64,000 nucleotides of DNA. It comes from Lonicera japonica. Taxonomy: Eukaryota; Streptophyta; Magnoliopsida; Dipsacales; Caprifoliaceae. Positions 10,978-21,518 of this stretch are shown piece after piece. Each line of letters begins with the position of its first letter. The stretch's first letter is position 1. The stretch covers positions 31,531,234 to 31,595,233 of the forward strand of contig CM038471.1 in NCBI GenBank assembly GCA_021464415.1, read 5' to 3'. The notes under the pieces were generated by a model. It was not told the origin of the DNA. It saw only the letters and a program-made list of their open reading frames with translations, and did not search any database. A program made the position numbers and the translations under genes.

Positions 10978-12287
10978 TGTAGACACCCCGATTCGTGGCC
11001 CCCGTAAGAACCCTAATGACTATCAAAAAGTATAGTTTTTGGAGTCCAGGACCTACCCGAGCAACCAAAACTGCCCTGAAAGGGTTTGTTGGCCAAACAA
11101 ACATGTTTTTAAGGGGAATTATCACTCGACAAACCAGTATGTCGCACAACAATCTCTCTTATATCGCGCGACAAGTTCCCCGAACATAGACCAACCACTT
11201 TCTAACAAATCAGTCTATCAGAAGGGTCACTTATGTCGTTTATCGCGCGACATTGACCAACATGTCGTGCGACACTTGCCTTTTTTGGGAAAATGTCACC
11301 GAAAATCTCTCTGCCGTACTATATTTTCTTTCTTATTATCATTCTTGTCGGGAAGGTAACGAAAGTCTCTTCTTGTATTTTAAAGTTAGATATATGTGTA
11401 CTTATTTTATTTATGTTGTTCTGTCTACGTTTTATTTGAATAAACTTATGCCCAAGTTACAAAATAGTCTACTGTTTTCCAAAATAAGAACCCCGAGAAA
11501 AATTATTTGTAAAAACATAAAAAGTAAGAACATTATCATCCGGACAAAATTAGGTTTTCAAAACACGGACCGATAAAACTTACTTAGGAATTAAAATCAG
11601 GCATATCCCGTCTTTCCCATAGATTGTGACGTGTCTGATAAACCTCTCTTCAAAGAGTTCAAATTCCATATTAAATTAGTTCCGATATAAGATCCGTACT
11701 TTTTCAAAGTAATCACAACACGAGAAGACCGACATTATTATCTGAGGAAATAATACCGGGGCCTCTATTTTCAAAACAAAAGCCTTGTCATTTGTATTAC
11801 ATTTTCAAAACTAACAAAAAACAAATAGATCACGGAACACAAGGTTTTTTACCCCTTTTCCATTTTCTCCAAAAATTAGTTTTTTTCATTTGAGGAGTAG
11901 TAGACTGTCAGTAAAAGCATCCAAGTTTTTCAATATAGAATAAACATATAAAAGACAGCTAAAAATCGAAAGGGCAGAACGGGTGCTTAACACCTTCCCA
12001 ATCCGTAATATAGTTTCCGAATCCTATAGAATCCTGATTTCACAGACAAACGTTTAAAGAAAGGTTTATCTGTAGCCTTTCCTCTTACACAACTATTTTG
12101 TTTTTTTCTCATAAAACGTACTGACGACTCTAAATGAACCCTCTTGCATCTAAAAATAGGATAGAGGGACACCCGATATAAATTATCAACACATAGAAAT
12201 AAATGGAACAACAGAATCCTTTTCGATGTTTCAGACCCCCACACAAGGGAACGAGACCCGGGTGGGCCACATTTGCTGATTCTCACA
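10978..12287 (+). mobile_element. 5' LTR of Tat-type element 2 (1310 bp)
   Basis: The LTR opens TGTAGACACCCC, a start typical of Tat/Ogre LTRs, and closes in TCTCACA just before the primer site. Five sites related to TTGTCGCGCGACAA lie at 11120-11275 in the upstream part, before an AT-rich TATA-like region near 11390. The conserved word GGGTGCTTAACACCTTCCCAA is near 11978. The 5 bp before it, ATGAC, would be the target duplication, but no 3' LTR was found in the window, so this cannot be tested. It sits directly on the 30-bp minisatellite of element 1. Confidence 0.85.
11120..11275. promoter_or_regulatory. Cluster of five GTCGCGCGAC-type palindromic sites
   Basis: Related words occur at 11121-11132 (ATCACTCGACAA), 11140-11152, 11161-11174 (TATCGCGCGACAA), 11240-11252 (TATCGCGCGACA) and 11262-11275 (ATGTCGTGCGACAC). 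They share a core with the perfect palindrome at 21160-21173. Clustering in the U3 part of an LTR suggests a protein-binding site, but that is inference. Confidence 0.55.
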
Positions 12288-12288
12288 G

Positions 12289-12306
12289 TGGCGACTCTGT
12301 TGGGGA
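12289..12306 (+). other. Primer-binding site of Tat-type element 2
   Basis: TGGCGACTCTGTTGGGGA lies one base after the LTR end. It matches the site of element 1 and the Tat/Ogre type of primer site. Confidence 0.8.
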
Positions 12307-12980
12307 AACTAAAAAACTAGGCTGTTATATGTGGACTTTTGTTTATTTGTTGAATATCTACTTTTACTTATTTCCCTACTTTTAATTAATGATATTTGTA
12401 AACCCGACCTTTCAAACTTTGCACGCACTTTACAAATCATGCATTGGTTCTACGAGTGTGAAATTACCCCAAACCCTCAGAAGTATTTTAAGTGAGTAGG
12501 GAGTTGGCTTGCTTGGGCCAACATAAACCGAAATCATTTACTTTCATTCTCCTTGGCCAAGTTCACCCCTGAGGTATATCGAGTGAGGAGAACACTCTCG
12601 TACCTGGGAAATATATCAAAAGATTCTTGCACGTACCCGCCCCTGGGGTATATCGCAAGGTCTTGCCAAATAGGAGGGAGCCTGAAGCCTTAACTGTTCG
12701 TACACCTGCTCTGCATATAAGATCGAGTCAGCTAAAACACTTATCAAATAGCCGTAGGGGATGTACCACCTTATGGCTTCCTTTACACCATTCCTTTAAA
12801 ACTTGAGCCTTTTCTCAGTGATATTGTTTTTAGTGGTTCTTTTGGCAAAAATTGAGTCGCGCTATAGTCTTCCTTCATCTCCGCCATGTGGTTTCATCTA
12901 CAGCCCTAAACAAAGACAGTCTAGAAGGTTGGGCTGGTCGAAATCATACCAGAAGATTAGTAAGACCAAGCTTATCCACA
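12307..12980 (+). other. Untranslated leader of element 2
   Basis: The leader shares the conserved block GTGAGTAGGGAGTTGGCTT with element 1. No coding signal is seen before the likely gag start at 12981. Confidence 0.7.
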
Positions 12981-14560
12981 ATGGCCGATGGACGTGAGAA
13001 CCAAGAAATAAATCAAAGCCTAGCCGAGGCATCAACAGTCCAGCCAACCCTAGCCGAGATGCATTGCTTACTAATGACCGTTAGCAATAATTTAGCGAGC
13101 CTCACGACTAAGCAACAGGGTACTCAAATTTGAATAGAAGAGTTATCTGCCGAACGAACTACACCACCGGAGTTTGAATGACTACCACCGAATCGAGATC
13201 CGAATTAAGGGCAGTCATCACAAGTACCCCCCCCCCCCAGTCCAAGAAACCAACCCATAGCAAACGGATCCCATCCCAATCGGTCTTGTTTAAAATGACC
13301 CCAACAATCAAAATTAGTGGGCCTCGGATTTAGGCCCTACCTATCAACAATAAGAACCACCCATCATTTGGCCGCAACCCCAAGTCCAACTGGGATTTGA
13401 TCCTCAGTACCAGCAATGGTCGCAAGTTCCAGCAAGACCCGTCCTACCATCAGCCCTAGTAGCCCTTCCCAACGAGTATCCAGATATCAACTGACTCCGG
13501 AAAGTATATACATAATCAGTTATAGCTCAGGAATAGCCCAACGAAGTGTCGAAAGATAGCGAAGAAATGAAAAAATTGAAGGAATAGATGAGGATCCTGC
13601 AAAAAGAAGTTTTCCTAATAAAAGGAGCAGACGAGATTATAGACATGAATGCCTTCTCCCTCTACCCAGAAGTAAGATTGCCCCAGGGATTCAAGCTCCC
13701 TTCTATTACCAAATTTATTGGAACCACACCCCCGAAGACTCACCTCCAATCATACATCAGATCTATGCAAGTGTCTGGTTGTGGAGAACTTGAGCTGGCT
13801 CAGGCCTTTCACATGACTCTCACGGGGGCCGCCCTGAGATGGTTTTTTGATGTAAAGAGGCGTCACACGAAGACTTAGGGAGACATCGTCAAAGAGTTTA
13901 TGACTAAGTACGGGTCCAACGAGGATTTAGAGATTACCCGTAAGTACTTAGAGATGGCCAAGCAAGGAGAGAAGGAAAGCTTCAGCGATTTTATCACACG
14001 CTGGAGAGAAATGGCCTCCCAAATGTCCAAACGGCCAGATGAAGAAGAACAGTTGGAGATTATACAGAAAAATTTTACTCTGGCTGTATTGAGTTGCATG
14101 GGAAAACATGTCTTCCCACACTTTAGGGCTCTGTTAAGCATGAGATCGCATGTAGAGGAAGAACTGGCCAAGAAAGCAGATATTTATGCCAAGAAAGTCT
14201 CGTATGCCGGGAAGAAAAAGGCCACCCCAGCCGTAAACCAACTGAGCTCATACCCGTATCAACAAAACCCATTTCAGTAGCCACAACAAACACTTCCGAT
14301 GAGTTGGCCTACACAAGTAGACTCTTCAAACATAGAAGTTAAGAAGAGGAGGAATTTCTGCACCCTTCCCACTACCCTGGTCAAAAGTTTGGAATTACTC
14401 TGAAACACCGGACTAATCACCCCGCTCAACCCACGCCCCCCACTAAATCCTATTCCCAACACCTGGAGAATGAATGAAAATTTTGTGGATCATTAAGCTG
14501 CTGGCCATGACACGGAACGTTGTCTGGCAATTTGTCACCGTATCCAGGACCTAATGAGGC
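12981..14560 (+). pseudogene. Gag of Tat-type element 2, broken
   Basis: The likely start is ATGGCCGATGG at 12981. The core at 13588-14280 reads GFKLPSITKFIGTTPPKTHL, GAALRWFFDVK, EFMTKYGS, DFITRWREMASQM and VEEELAKKADIYAKKV, the Tat/Ogre capsid pattern. A frame change lies between 13133 and 13588, close to a C-run at 13227-13236. Stops occur at 13876 and 14278. In the same frame as the core, a zinc-knuckle-like block at 14482-14523 reads F-x2-H-x4-H-x4-C with IQDL after it; the first cysteine is lost and a stop sits inside. Element 1 has the same C-x2-H-x4-H-x4-C layout with the other cysteine lost. Confidence 0.87.
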
Positions 14561-15672
14561 TGGAACCATCCCCGCACCCGGCGATCCCAATGTTACTAGC
14601 AACCCCATTCCTAACCACACTCTATCTGCGGGAATTAATGTCTTGACTACTAATGAAGAGGGTTTTGATCCCGTAGGTCTCATCCGAGATGACCCAGCTT
14701 ATAATGAGGAGAAATCATAAGTTGTGCCGCTTAAGAAAATCCAAGTTGCCCCAGGCCTCAATCCAATAATTGATCAGTGGATGGCTAAGATGAACTTTCT
14801 ACCCGGACAGGGTTTAGGAAAGGCAAACCAAGGGATCTCCCACCCACTTACAATCAAGACCAATCCTAGAAAATCTGGGATGGAATGGACCCAGGATAAG
14901 AAGAAACAACCATGGAGTCCCGAGGCCCTCAAAAGGAGACAATCTGTATGACAAAGACCTCCTCCAAGACTTTCATTTGGTTGGCAGAGACAGATCCACT
15001 AGAAACCTCAAAAGAATCAGACCCAGCATCACTTTGGATACAACAGATCACCCGATCGGGAAGGGTATATCAGCCACCACCAATAGATGTCGAGAAACAG
15101 CCCTCCCCTAAAGAAAGGGGGGATGACCGAGTACTAGAACAATTGAAGAAAATCCAGGCACACAGCACCATTTGGGGCCTCCTAGTTGCCTCCAAATCTC
15201 ACAGGACTGCCTTCATCAAACTCCTAGATGAAGCCGTCATACCACTAGATTCTACGCCCGAACAGCTGCCAAGTATGATTGGGTCGCTTACGGTGCAAAG
15301 AAGTCTATCGTTCTCAGATGACGACCTGTCTCCACTGGGAAAGAAGCATAGTCTAGCACTCCATATTATAGTCCTGACCTAAGGAAAGATCCTGCTGTAA
15401 ATTCTCATCGACAATGGGTTAACTATAAATGTTTGCCCTCTGAAGACCGCCAGATGTTTGGGTATTACGGATGTAGACCTCTCTCCATCAGCTATAACCG
15501 TTAGAACTTATGACAATACCAGAAGGGCCGTTTTGGGCTCTTTGAAGCTTGATCTCATGGTCGGTCCCGAAAACTTTCTAGCCGATTTTCAAATCATAGA
15601 TATCCCTTCCAGTTTTAATCTTTTATTGGGCAGAGCATGGCTACACGTCATAGGATCAAGTATCTATCCCTG
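14561..15672 (+). pseudogene. G-patch-like and protease region of element 2
   Basis: This part links gag to RT. PNVTSNPIPNH at about 14590 is a typical post-gag motif. WMAKMNFLPGQGLGKANQGI at about 14780-14840 matches a G-patch, an RNA-binding glycine motif known in Tat-lineage polyproteins. An aspartic protease follows near 15400-15660: LIDNGLTINVCPL carries the active-site aspartate in the DNG form usual for this lineage, and FNLLLGRAWLH is the C-terminal flap/helix motif. Stops at 14718, 15379 and elsewhere, and a frame change near 14950, make it inactive. Confidence 0.75.
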
Positions 15673-16546
15673 ATAATATCCCCGATCTCAGTGCCAAGAT
15701 CACGAATATGCTGAGAATGATGAAATACTTGCCCAGGGCCAGTTTGGGAATGGGGCAGTAAGGACTATTTCAGGCCTTGGAACCAGTAACAAGATTCGCG
15801 AGAGAAGGTTTGGGGTACCAACACACCGATGAAGACAATCAAGAAAAAATGGGTCGAGGGCATCAGTATCCGAGTTTTATCTCACTAAATGGATTTTTTG
15901 TCAAAGAAGGAGAGGACTTCCCTTTTTGCGGCTTTCAGGAGCCTTGAAGAAATAGCAATGGAGATAACCTTCCAGGATGGAAAATCTTCTACAAAGAAGA
16001 CCTTTACCTCCAAGAGAATATTATATAGACCTTCTCCACCAAATTAACGATCGGGCCGAGAGAAGAAAGTGAAGACGAGGAAGATGAAGAGGAAGAAATG
16101 ATCGGAGATCTCTTTGACATCATGGCCCTAGAGAATGATGAACCAAAAAATGACCCTGTGCACTTAATTCACGCCAATCTAGAATACCGAGAAAAGGGGG
16201 AAGAAAGTGAAATTGTAAGGGTGAGAGATAAGAAAGAAAGTGAGGGTAGGACTAGAGAGGAGTCACTCATAGATTTGCTTTTTAAACTTGTACCTGTAAA
16301 CACTATTATCAGTGAAGTAGATTCTATTTTTTAGTATCCTGATAATTTTGATTCTGTGATTGCCTCTATGGATATGGAAAGACTAAACAAACACCCTGAG
16401 AGGGAGACACTCTTGTGGTTAATCTTGGGACTAAAAAGGAAAGGAAAGAGGTGCGTATTAGGGCAAATTTAGACTAAACTGAGATAGAGGAATTCACACA
16501 AACTCTGAATGAGTACGTGGATGTCTTTGCCTAGTCCTATGCCGAT
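15673..16546 (+). pseudogene. Acidic linker between protease and RT, broken
   Basis: Fragments in forward frames continue the polyprotein; the best is 16098-16334, rich in E, D and K (for example EYREKGEESEIVRVRDKKE). Upstream codons at about 16065-16097 are almost all acidic. No domain is recognisable, as expected for this linker in Tat-type polyproteins, and stops occur at 15673 and 16332. Confidence 0.55.
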
Positions 16547-17617
16547 ATGCCGGGTTTAAATAGCCAGTTGAGTGTGGGGTTCTTACGAGTGATTGAGTAC
16601 CCCTCATGGTTAGCCAACATTGTGCCTATTCCAAAGGCAAATGAAAAAGTTTGCATGTGTGTGGATTACCGGGATCTCAACAAGGCTTGCCCGAAAGATG
16701 ATTTTATGTTACCCAACATTGATTTGATAGTGGATAATACTGTCAACCATGCCTTGAAATCATTCGTAGACGGTTTCTCCAGGTATAATCAGATCAAGAT
16801 GCACCCAAACCACCAAGAGAAAACAACATTCATTACACTGTGGGGAATATATTGCTACACTGTCATGCCATTCGGACTGAAGAATGTCAGGGCGACATAT
16901 CAGAGGGAAGCTACAGCTATCTTCTATGACATGATCCACAAAGAAGTAGAAGTATATATGGACGATATGATTATCAAGTTGAAAGAATGGGAAGGCCATG
17001 TCCCGGCCTTATGGGCCTTTTTTGACCGGCTCCACCAGTATCAGGTGAGACTCAATCCGCAGAAATGTGTGTTCGGGATAACCAAGAGAAAATTCTTGGG
17101 CTATGTCATCAATAAGAATGGAATCGAGGTAAACCCCGCCAAGGTTAAAGCTATCCGAGATATGCCCGAGCCTCGTACCGAGAAAGAAGTCCTTGGGTTT
17201 TTGGATAATTTGCAGTACATCAGAAGGTTCATCTCTCAGCTCACCCAGACGTGCGAACCCATATTCAAACTCCTAAGGAAATCATCACCAGGAGAATATG
17301 ACGATCAGTGCCAGGAAGCTTTCAATAAAATCAAAGACTACCTCTCTAATCTCCCAATATTGGCCCGACCCCAGACCGGGTTGCCATTAGTCATATACCT
17401 AACAGTCATCGATACGGCTACAGGAGCCATGCTAGCCCAACATCTGACCGATACGCGAAAGGAACAAGCCATGTACTATGTTAGCAAAAAATTGTCCCCA
17501 TTCGAGGTAAACTACACGCCATTGGAGAAATCATGTACCGCTCTTGTCTGGGTAACGCAGAAATTACGTCATTACATGCTGATTTTCCCAGTCATCCTAG
17601 CATCCCGAATTGATTAA
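16547..17617 (+). pseudogene. Reverse transcriptase and RNase H of element 2
   Basis: This 356-codon open stretch is the best-preserved coding segment of the window. RT motifs appear in order: VDYRDLNKACPKD, DGFSRYNQIKM, TFITLWGIYCYTVMPFGLKN, the catalytic YMDDMI at about 16957, LNPQKCVFG and FLGYVINKNGIEVNPAKV. The first RNase H follows from about 17380 (VIYLTVIDTATGAMLAQ, YYVSKKLSPFEVNY, LEKSCTAL), with the usual catalytic aspartate position weak. It synthesises cDNA from the element RNA. The open frame begins inside RT, so the upstream part is interrupted, and a stop at 17615 separates it from the second RNase H. Confidence 0.92.
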
Positions 17618-18351
17618 CTAAAATACCTTTTCGAGAAATTGGTTCTCTCAAACTGTATGGCAAAATGGTTATTCTTACTCTCCAAGTTCAACATCACCTA
17701 CATGACCCAAAAGGTAGTAAAAGGTAAGATCATAGCTGACTATCTGGCCCACAATCCAATATTGGGGGACATGCTGGAAGAAGCTAGGTTCCTAGATTAA
17801 GCTATCATGAATCTTGAGACCAATGAAGACTAGATATTGTACTTTGACGGGGCGACGGGGCCGCCAACCGAAATAAAAACGGGATAGGCATCCTGTTAGT
17901 CTCCCTAGATCAAACTCGATCCCTGATATCCTATCGTCTAGACTTCTTCTGCACTAACAACATGGCCTAGTATGAAGCATGTATAGTCAGATTAAAGATC
18001 GCACTCCAAAGGGGTATAATGAGAATACAAGTGTACGAAGATTCGGCACTGGTAGTCCACCAGGTTCTGAAAGAATGGAAGATCAGGGATGAAAAGTTAG
18101 TCTCATACCTCACCCAGTTGGAAGATGTCGCAGGGAGATTCGAACATTCAGAGTTTTACTATGTTCCCTAGTCACAAAATAATTTTGTTGATGCACTGAC
18201 AACTTTGGCATCTATGATCGATAATCCAGAGGGAATGGAAGAAATCACTATTACAGTAGAAATGAGATCAGGTCTGGCCCACTACATGGCCCTTGAGATA
18301 GAAGATGAAGAGAGCGGGGACTCATCCACCTGGTTTTATGACATTTAGAAC
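17618..18351 (+). pseudogene. Second (archaeal-type) RNase H of element 2
   Basis: Tat/Ogre elements carry an extra RNase H after the first. Here ILYFDGA (about 17836) supplies the first aspartate, CTNNMA followed by a stop at the expected catalytic glutamate (GAG to TAG, about 17968), then YEACI, then YEDSALVVHQ with the second aspartate and FVDALTTLAS at the end. Further stops at 17884, 17932 and 18170 make it dead. The loss of the glutamate codon by itself would remove activity. Confidence 0.8.
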
Positions 18352-19572
18352 TTGTTGAAAAACCATCAGTATCCCAAGCAAACAGACAAGAGGACGCGGG
18401 TTACGCTCAGAAGATTAACATCAAGATTCATACTTTGCGCCGGAAGACTGTATAAGAGAAATTACGACGGGACTCATCTCCAATGTCTCACTGAAAAAGA
18501 ATATGTCAAAATGATGAATCAGATACATGGGGGGGATTGCAGACCCCATATGAGCGGTCATACGTTGGCTTGTAAAATCATCAGACAAGGTTACTACTGG
18601 TCTACCCTTCAGAACAACTGCGTTAATTACGTACGTCGTTGTCACAAATGTCAAATCTATGCCAAGTCTCAGAAGCTCCCTCCAAAAGAGTTATATAATA
18701 CGACTGCCCCTGGCCTGTCTCAACCTGGGGAATCAACATCATTAGAAAGATCTCACCCAAGGCAAGCAATGGCCACGAGTTTATACTAACAGCCATCGAC
18801 TACTTCACCAAGTGGGTGGAGGCTGAATCTTTCAAGACCCTTGATGCCAGGAAAGTTGTCGAATTCATCAGATAGAACATCATCTGTCAATATGGAGTCC
18901 CATATAAGATCATCTCTAACAATGGCACCCACTTTGAAGGAGAAGCTAACGCAGTCATGGAAGAATATGGCATCACCAGGCACAAATCTTCGCCGTATAG
19001 ACCACAAACCAATGGGGCAGTTGAGGCCGCCAACAAAAACCTGAAGAAATATTGAGTAAGATTACCGACACCTGCCAGGACTGGCCATAGAAATTACCAT
19101 ATGCGCTGTGGGAGTACCGCACCACCGAGAGAGTTTCTACCGAGGCAACCCCTTTTTTTCTTACATACGGAATGGAAGCAGTCCTCCCTGTTGAGTAAGA
19201 AGTCCCTTCCCTCAAAGTAATGCTCGAAAACCAAGTCAATGAGTTGGAGTGGATCCAGGCACATTATAACGAGCTGGCCCTACTAAATGAAAATAGATTG
19301 AAAGCCGCATATCACCATCAAGGGTATCAGAAGAAAATCGCCCAAGCCTTCAACCAGAAAGTAAAGACTCAGGGTATCAATGAGAACGACATCGTGTTGA
19401 AAGAGATTTGAGAACCAGCCAGGGATCTGAGGGGAAAGTTTGGACAAAAGTGGACTGGACCGTATATCGTCAAAGAGATTGATACAGGGGGTGCCGATGT
19501 ACTCGCGGACTTAGACGGACAGTTACTGCATTCACCAGTCAACATAGATCATTTGAAGAAGTATTACCAATA
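18352..19572 (+). pseudogene. Integrase of Tat-type element 2, broken
   Basis: Integrase inserts element cDNA into the genome. The HHCC zinc-binding part is clear: IHGGDCRPHMSGHTL and CVNYVRRCHKCQ. After a frameshift near 18720 the core reads WGINIIRKI (usual aspartate is asparagine), LTAIDYFTKWVEAE, IISNNGTHFEG (usual SDNG aspartate is asparagine) and RPQTNGAVEAANK with the glutamate. [11 protein letters not shown] and KWTGPYIVKEI mark the C-terminal part, ending with TAA at about 19570. Two active-site aspartates are therefore lost in addition to the frameshift and stops. Confidence 0.88.
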
Positions 19573-19799
19573 AATGTATCATGTATCGATAAGAACTACG
19601 TAAACCGGAGCCCCAACTCAACTTTTGTTTTTTGAAAATCAAACGAGGAACGTAGGCAACCTGAGAAGCGACTTCAGGCCCGGTTTAATCATTATAAAAA
19701 AATTATTTCCATAAGCAGTCCCTCACATATTATTTAAAAGGTGGTTCAGAACACTGAAGGTTACAAAGAAGACTGCTAAATGCAAACATACAGAAAAAC
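19573..19799 (+). other. Spacer between pol and the antisense gene
   Basis: GAACGTAGGCAACCTGAGAAG at about 19648 is the conserved post-pol word of Tat/Ogre elements (GTAGGCAGCC type). No gene is seen. The antisense frame begins its stop-containing 3' end at 19800, so sense and antisense units converge here. Confidence 0.6.
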
Positions 19800-21056
19800 C
19801 TAAGCCCTAGGGGTTGGCCAAGCAGGGTCCTCAGTGGCTAAATCAATTCGAGCCTCATCTAAGATTTGGTACACTAAGACAATGTTATCCTCAGTAGCCC
19901 CAGAATCCATAAATCGAAACCACTCTATTTGAAAGGGGCCATCAATCAGCTCTCTTTCCAGAGACTGCCAGCAAAAGCGGATAAAGTCAGCCCGGAGAGG
20001 CCGAGTAATACCAAAATGAGCATAGTTAAACTGTCGAGCCATTCGAGAACGCTACATTCTCTCCACTGATAGGGAAACATGCGGAGTCACGAATTTGGAC
20101 TCAGAAGAGAAGTTGTTCAGACTAAGGGAAATGTTCTGAGGTATGTTAAATTGTCGAAGAAGACGCCCTGGGAGATAGAAAGAGGTAAACCAGAGTCCTC
20201 GGAGCTGGACATAGTTCTGACCACGTGTACCAAGCACTATTGCCCTTAGCTTCCACCAAGGAATGTTCCACTGAATAGTGCAAAAAATCTCCGAGAACCA
20301 CACCGTCCAATCAGAAGAAAACATGGTCAAAGCACTAAAAAGGGGACGGCAGAAGAAGTGCGTCGGATTGTCTAGCCGAACCCCATTAAACCCCACCTAT
20401 CGAAAATGCTCCAGCAACCACATATAAAACAAACGCGAACTCCCCCTAAAAAAGGGTGAGGCCCCCCTTTGGAGATCATCTAGGCCATTCAAAGTCTTTA
20501 TAAGAACGATAGGCACTATGGACTCTCTATTTATGGCTTGATATATTAAACTCAGGATAGTCAGATCAACACGAAAAGAGCCCATCACTAGTAGCATATC
20601 AGAAACCAAGCAGATCAGGGCCTCAGCAGTACGCCCCACGCTATAAGAAATTATATCCTCATAACGATGTAAGAACCTCACCATTTCGTAAAGATCGAGA
20701 AGTCTGTCGACAATAAAACCATCGCACGCCACTGGGGAAATAGATAACGAATCAATCAGCATATCTCAGGGACCGAGTTCCTCTATGGGAACAGCCATCG
20801 AGAGACGGGTGTCAGAGCGCAGCAGCTAGGAAAACTCTTCATAAGTCGGGCAAAGCTCATCTAATCCAAAGCGAAAAAGATGATTCACGGAACTTCAGAA
20901 ATATGAAACACCTAACAAGAAAGAAAAATCTACAGGACGATGACACCATGCCGCTAAAGGGCTGAACACACCAAAATTCAAACCATTCTCAGAAGATACC
21001 AAAGCATCTCGAGCTTCGATAAAAGAAAAATCAGAATTTGTACGGTAAGAAGACAT
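19800..21056 (-). pseudogene. Antisense DUF7745-like gene inside the Tat element
   Basis: One minus-strand frame runs 419 codons from ATG at 21056 (MSSYRTNSDFSF) to about 19800 without any frameshift, interrupted by about five nonsense codons (near 20895, 20829, 20765, 20397 and 20045). Recognisable parts are FIEARDALVSSENGLNFG, a PTYEEFS motif, LLDLYEMVRFLHRYEDI, YMWLLEHF, WTVWFSEIF, and LGTRGQNYVQLRGLWFTSFY. This arrangement resembles the plant DUF7745 family, of unknown function, often found next to retroelement genes. A TATA box lies about 40 bp upstream, and the first codons are repeated at 48061-48212. It lies opposite to pol and is followed upstream by a PMD gene on the same strand. 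Family assignment is from memory of motifs and is moderate. Confidence 0.65.
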
Positions 21057-21090
21057 TTGGGAAAGGTGTGGGAATGAAGGAAGGAAGATG

Positions 21091-21104
21091 GGTGTATTTA
21101 TAGT
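21091..21104 (-). promoter_or_regulatory. TATA box of the antisense DUF7745-like gene
   Basis: On the minus strand the sequence reads ACTATAAATACACC, about 35-48 bp before the ATG at 21056. The same box occurs at 48271-48280 before the second copy of the gene. Conservation in both copies supports a dedicated antisense promoter with a very short leader. Confidence 0.7.
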
Positions 21105-21127
21105 AAAAAAATGGATCTTGTACCTGT

Positions 21128-21173
21128 TTGTTGCGCGACAAATCCAGATCTAGGTAGGATTGTCGCGCGACAA
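21128..21173. promoter_or_regulatory. Paired 14-bp palindromes upstream of the TATA box
   Basis: TTGTTGCGCGACAA (21128-21141) and the perfect palindrome TTGTCGCGCGACAA (21160-21173) are spaced 32 bp start to start, 25-80 bp upstream of the antisense TATA box. Related words lie in the LTR of the same element and at 48303-48390. They may be operator-like binding sites; no binding protein can be named. Confidence 0.6.
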
Positions 21174-21518
21174 ACCCATTTCTGTCCCCTTTTTTCTCTT
21201 TTGAGACACGTAAAATCATTCTTGCCAAAAAACCACTTTTGAATGCATTGTACTTACCTTGTTCTTTTGTAGGAGGCCTAAAAATCGCCGTATCGCATGG
21301 TACGATTCCTAAAGTCCCCCTGATTATATGTGTCTATATATAATATATTAATATCTTTTGTCACAAAAGCATAAGAGAAAAAATATATGTGATGAATAAG
21401 AGATTTATAATCCAACAAAAATAGTTTGTAAAACTAAAAAACTACTAAACATTCTTGTCTAAAACCACTGGTTTCTCTAAAACTAATAATACAATGTGGG
21501 AAAGAAAAACTAATTTAC
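21174..21518. other. Intergenic region between the two antisense genes
   Basis: About 345 bp between the PMD stop and the DUF7745 promoter. The part 21200-21340 is homologous to 48400-48560. It is AT-rich and without coding signal. Confidence 0.6.

Noticed and set aside
10540..10986. Long minus-strand frames rich in SSCLHRGL/HHAS-type repeats
   Set aside because: They are translations of the 30-bp minisatellite; a period divisible by three keeps all frames open, and there is no domain or start context.
13227..13236. C-run as programmed frameshift site in gag
   Set aside because: The element is full of stops and frame changes; a homopolymer indel is simpler.
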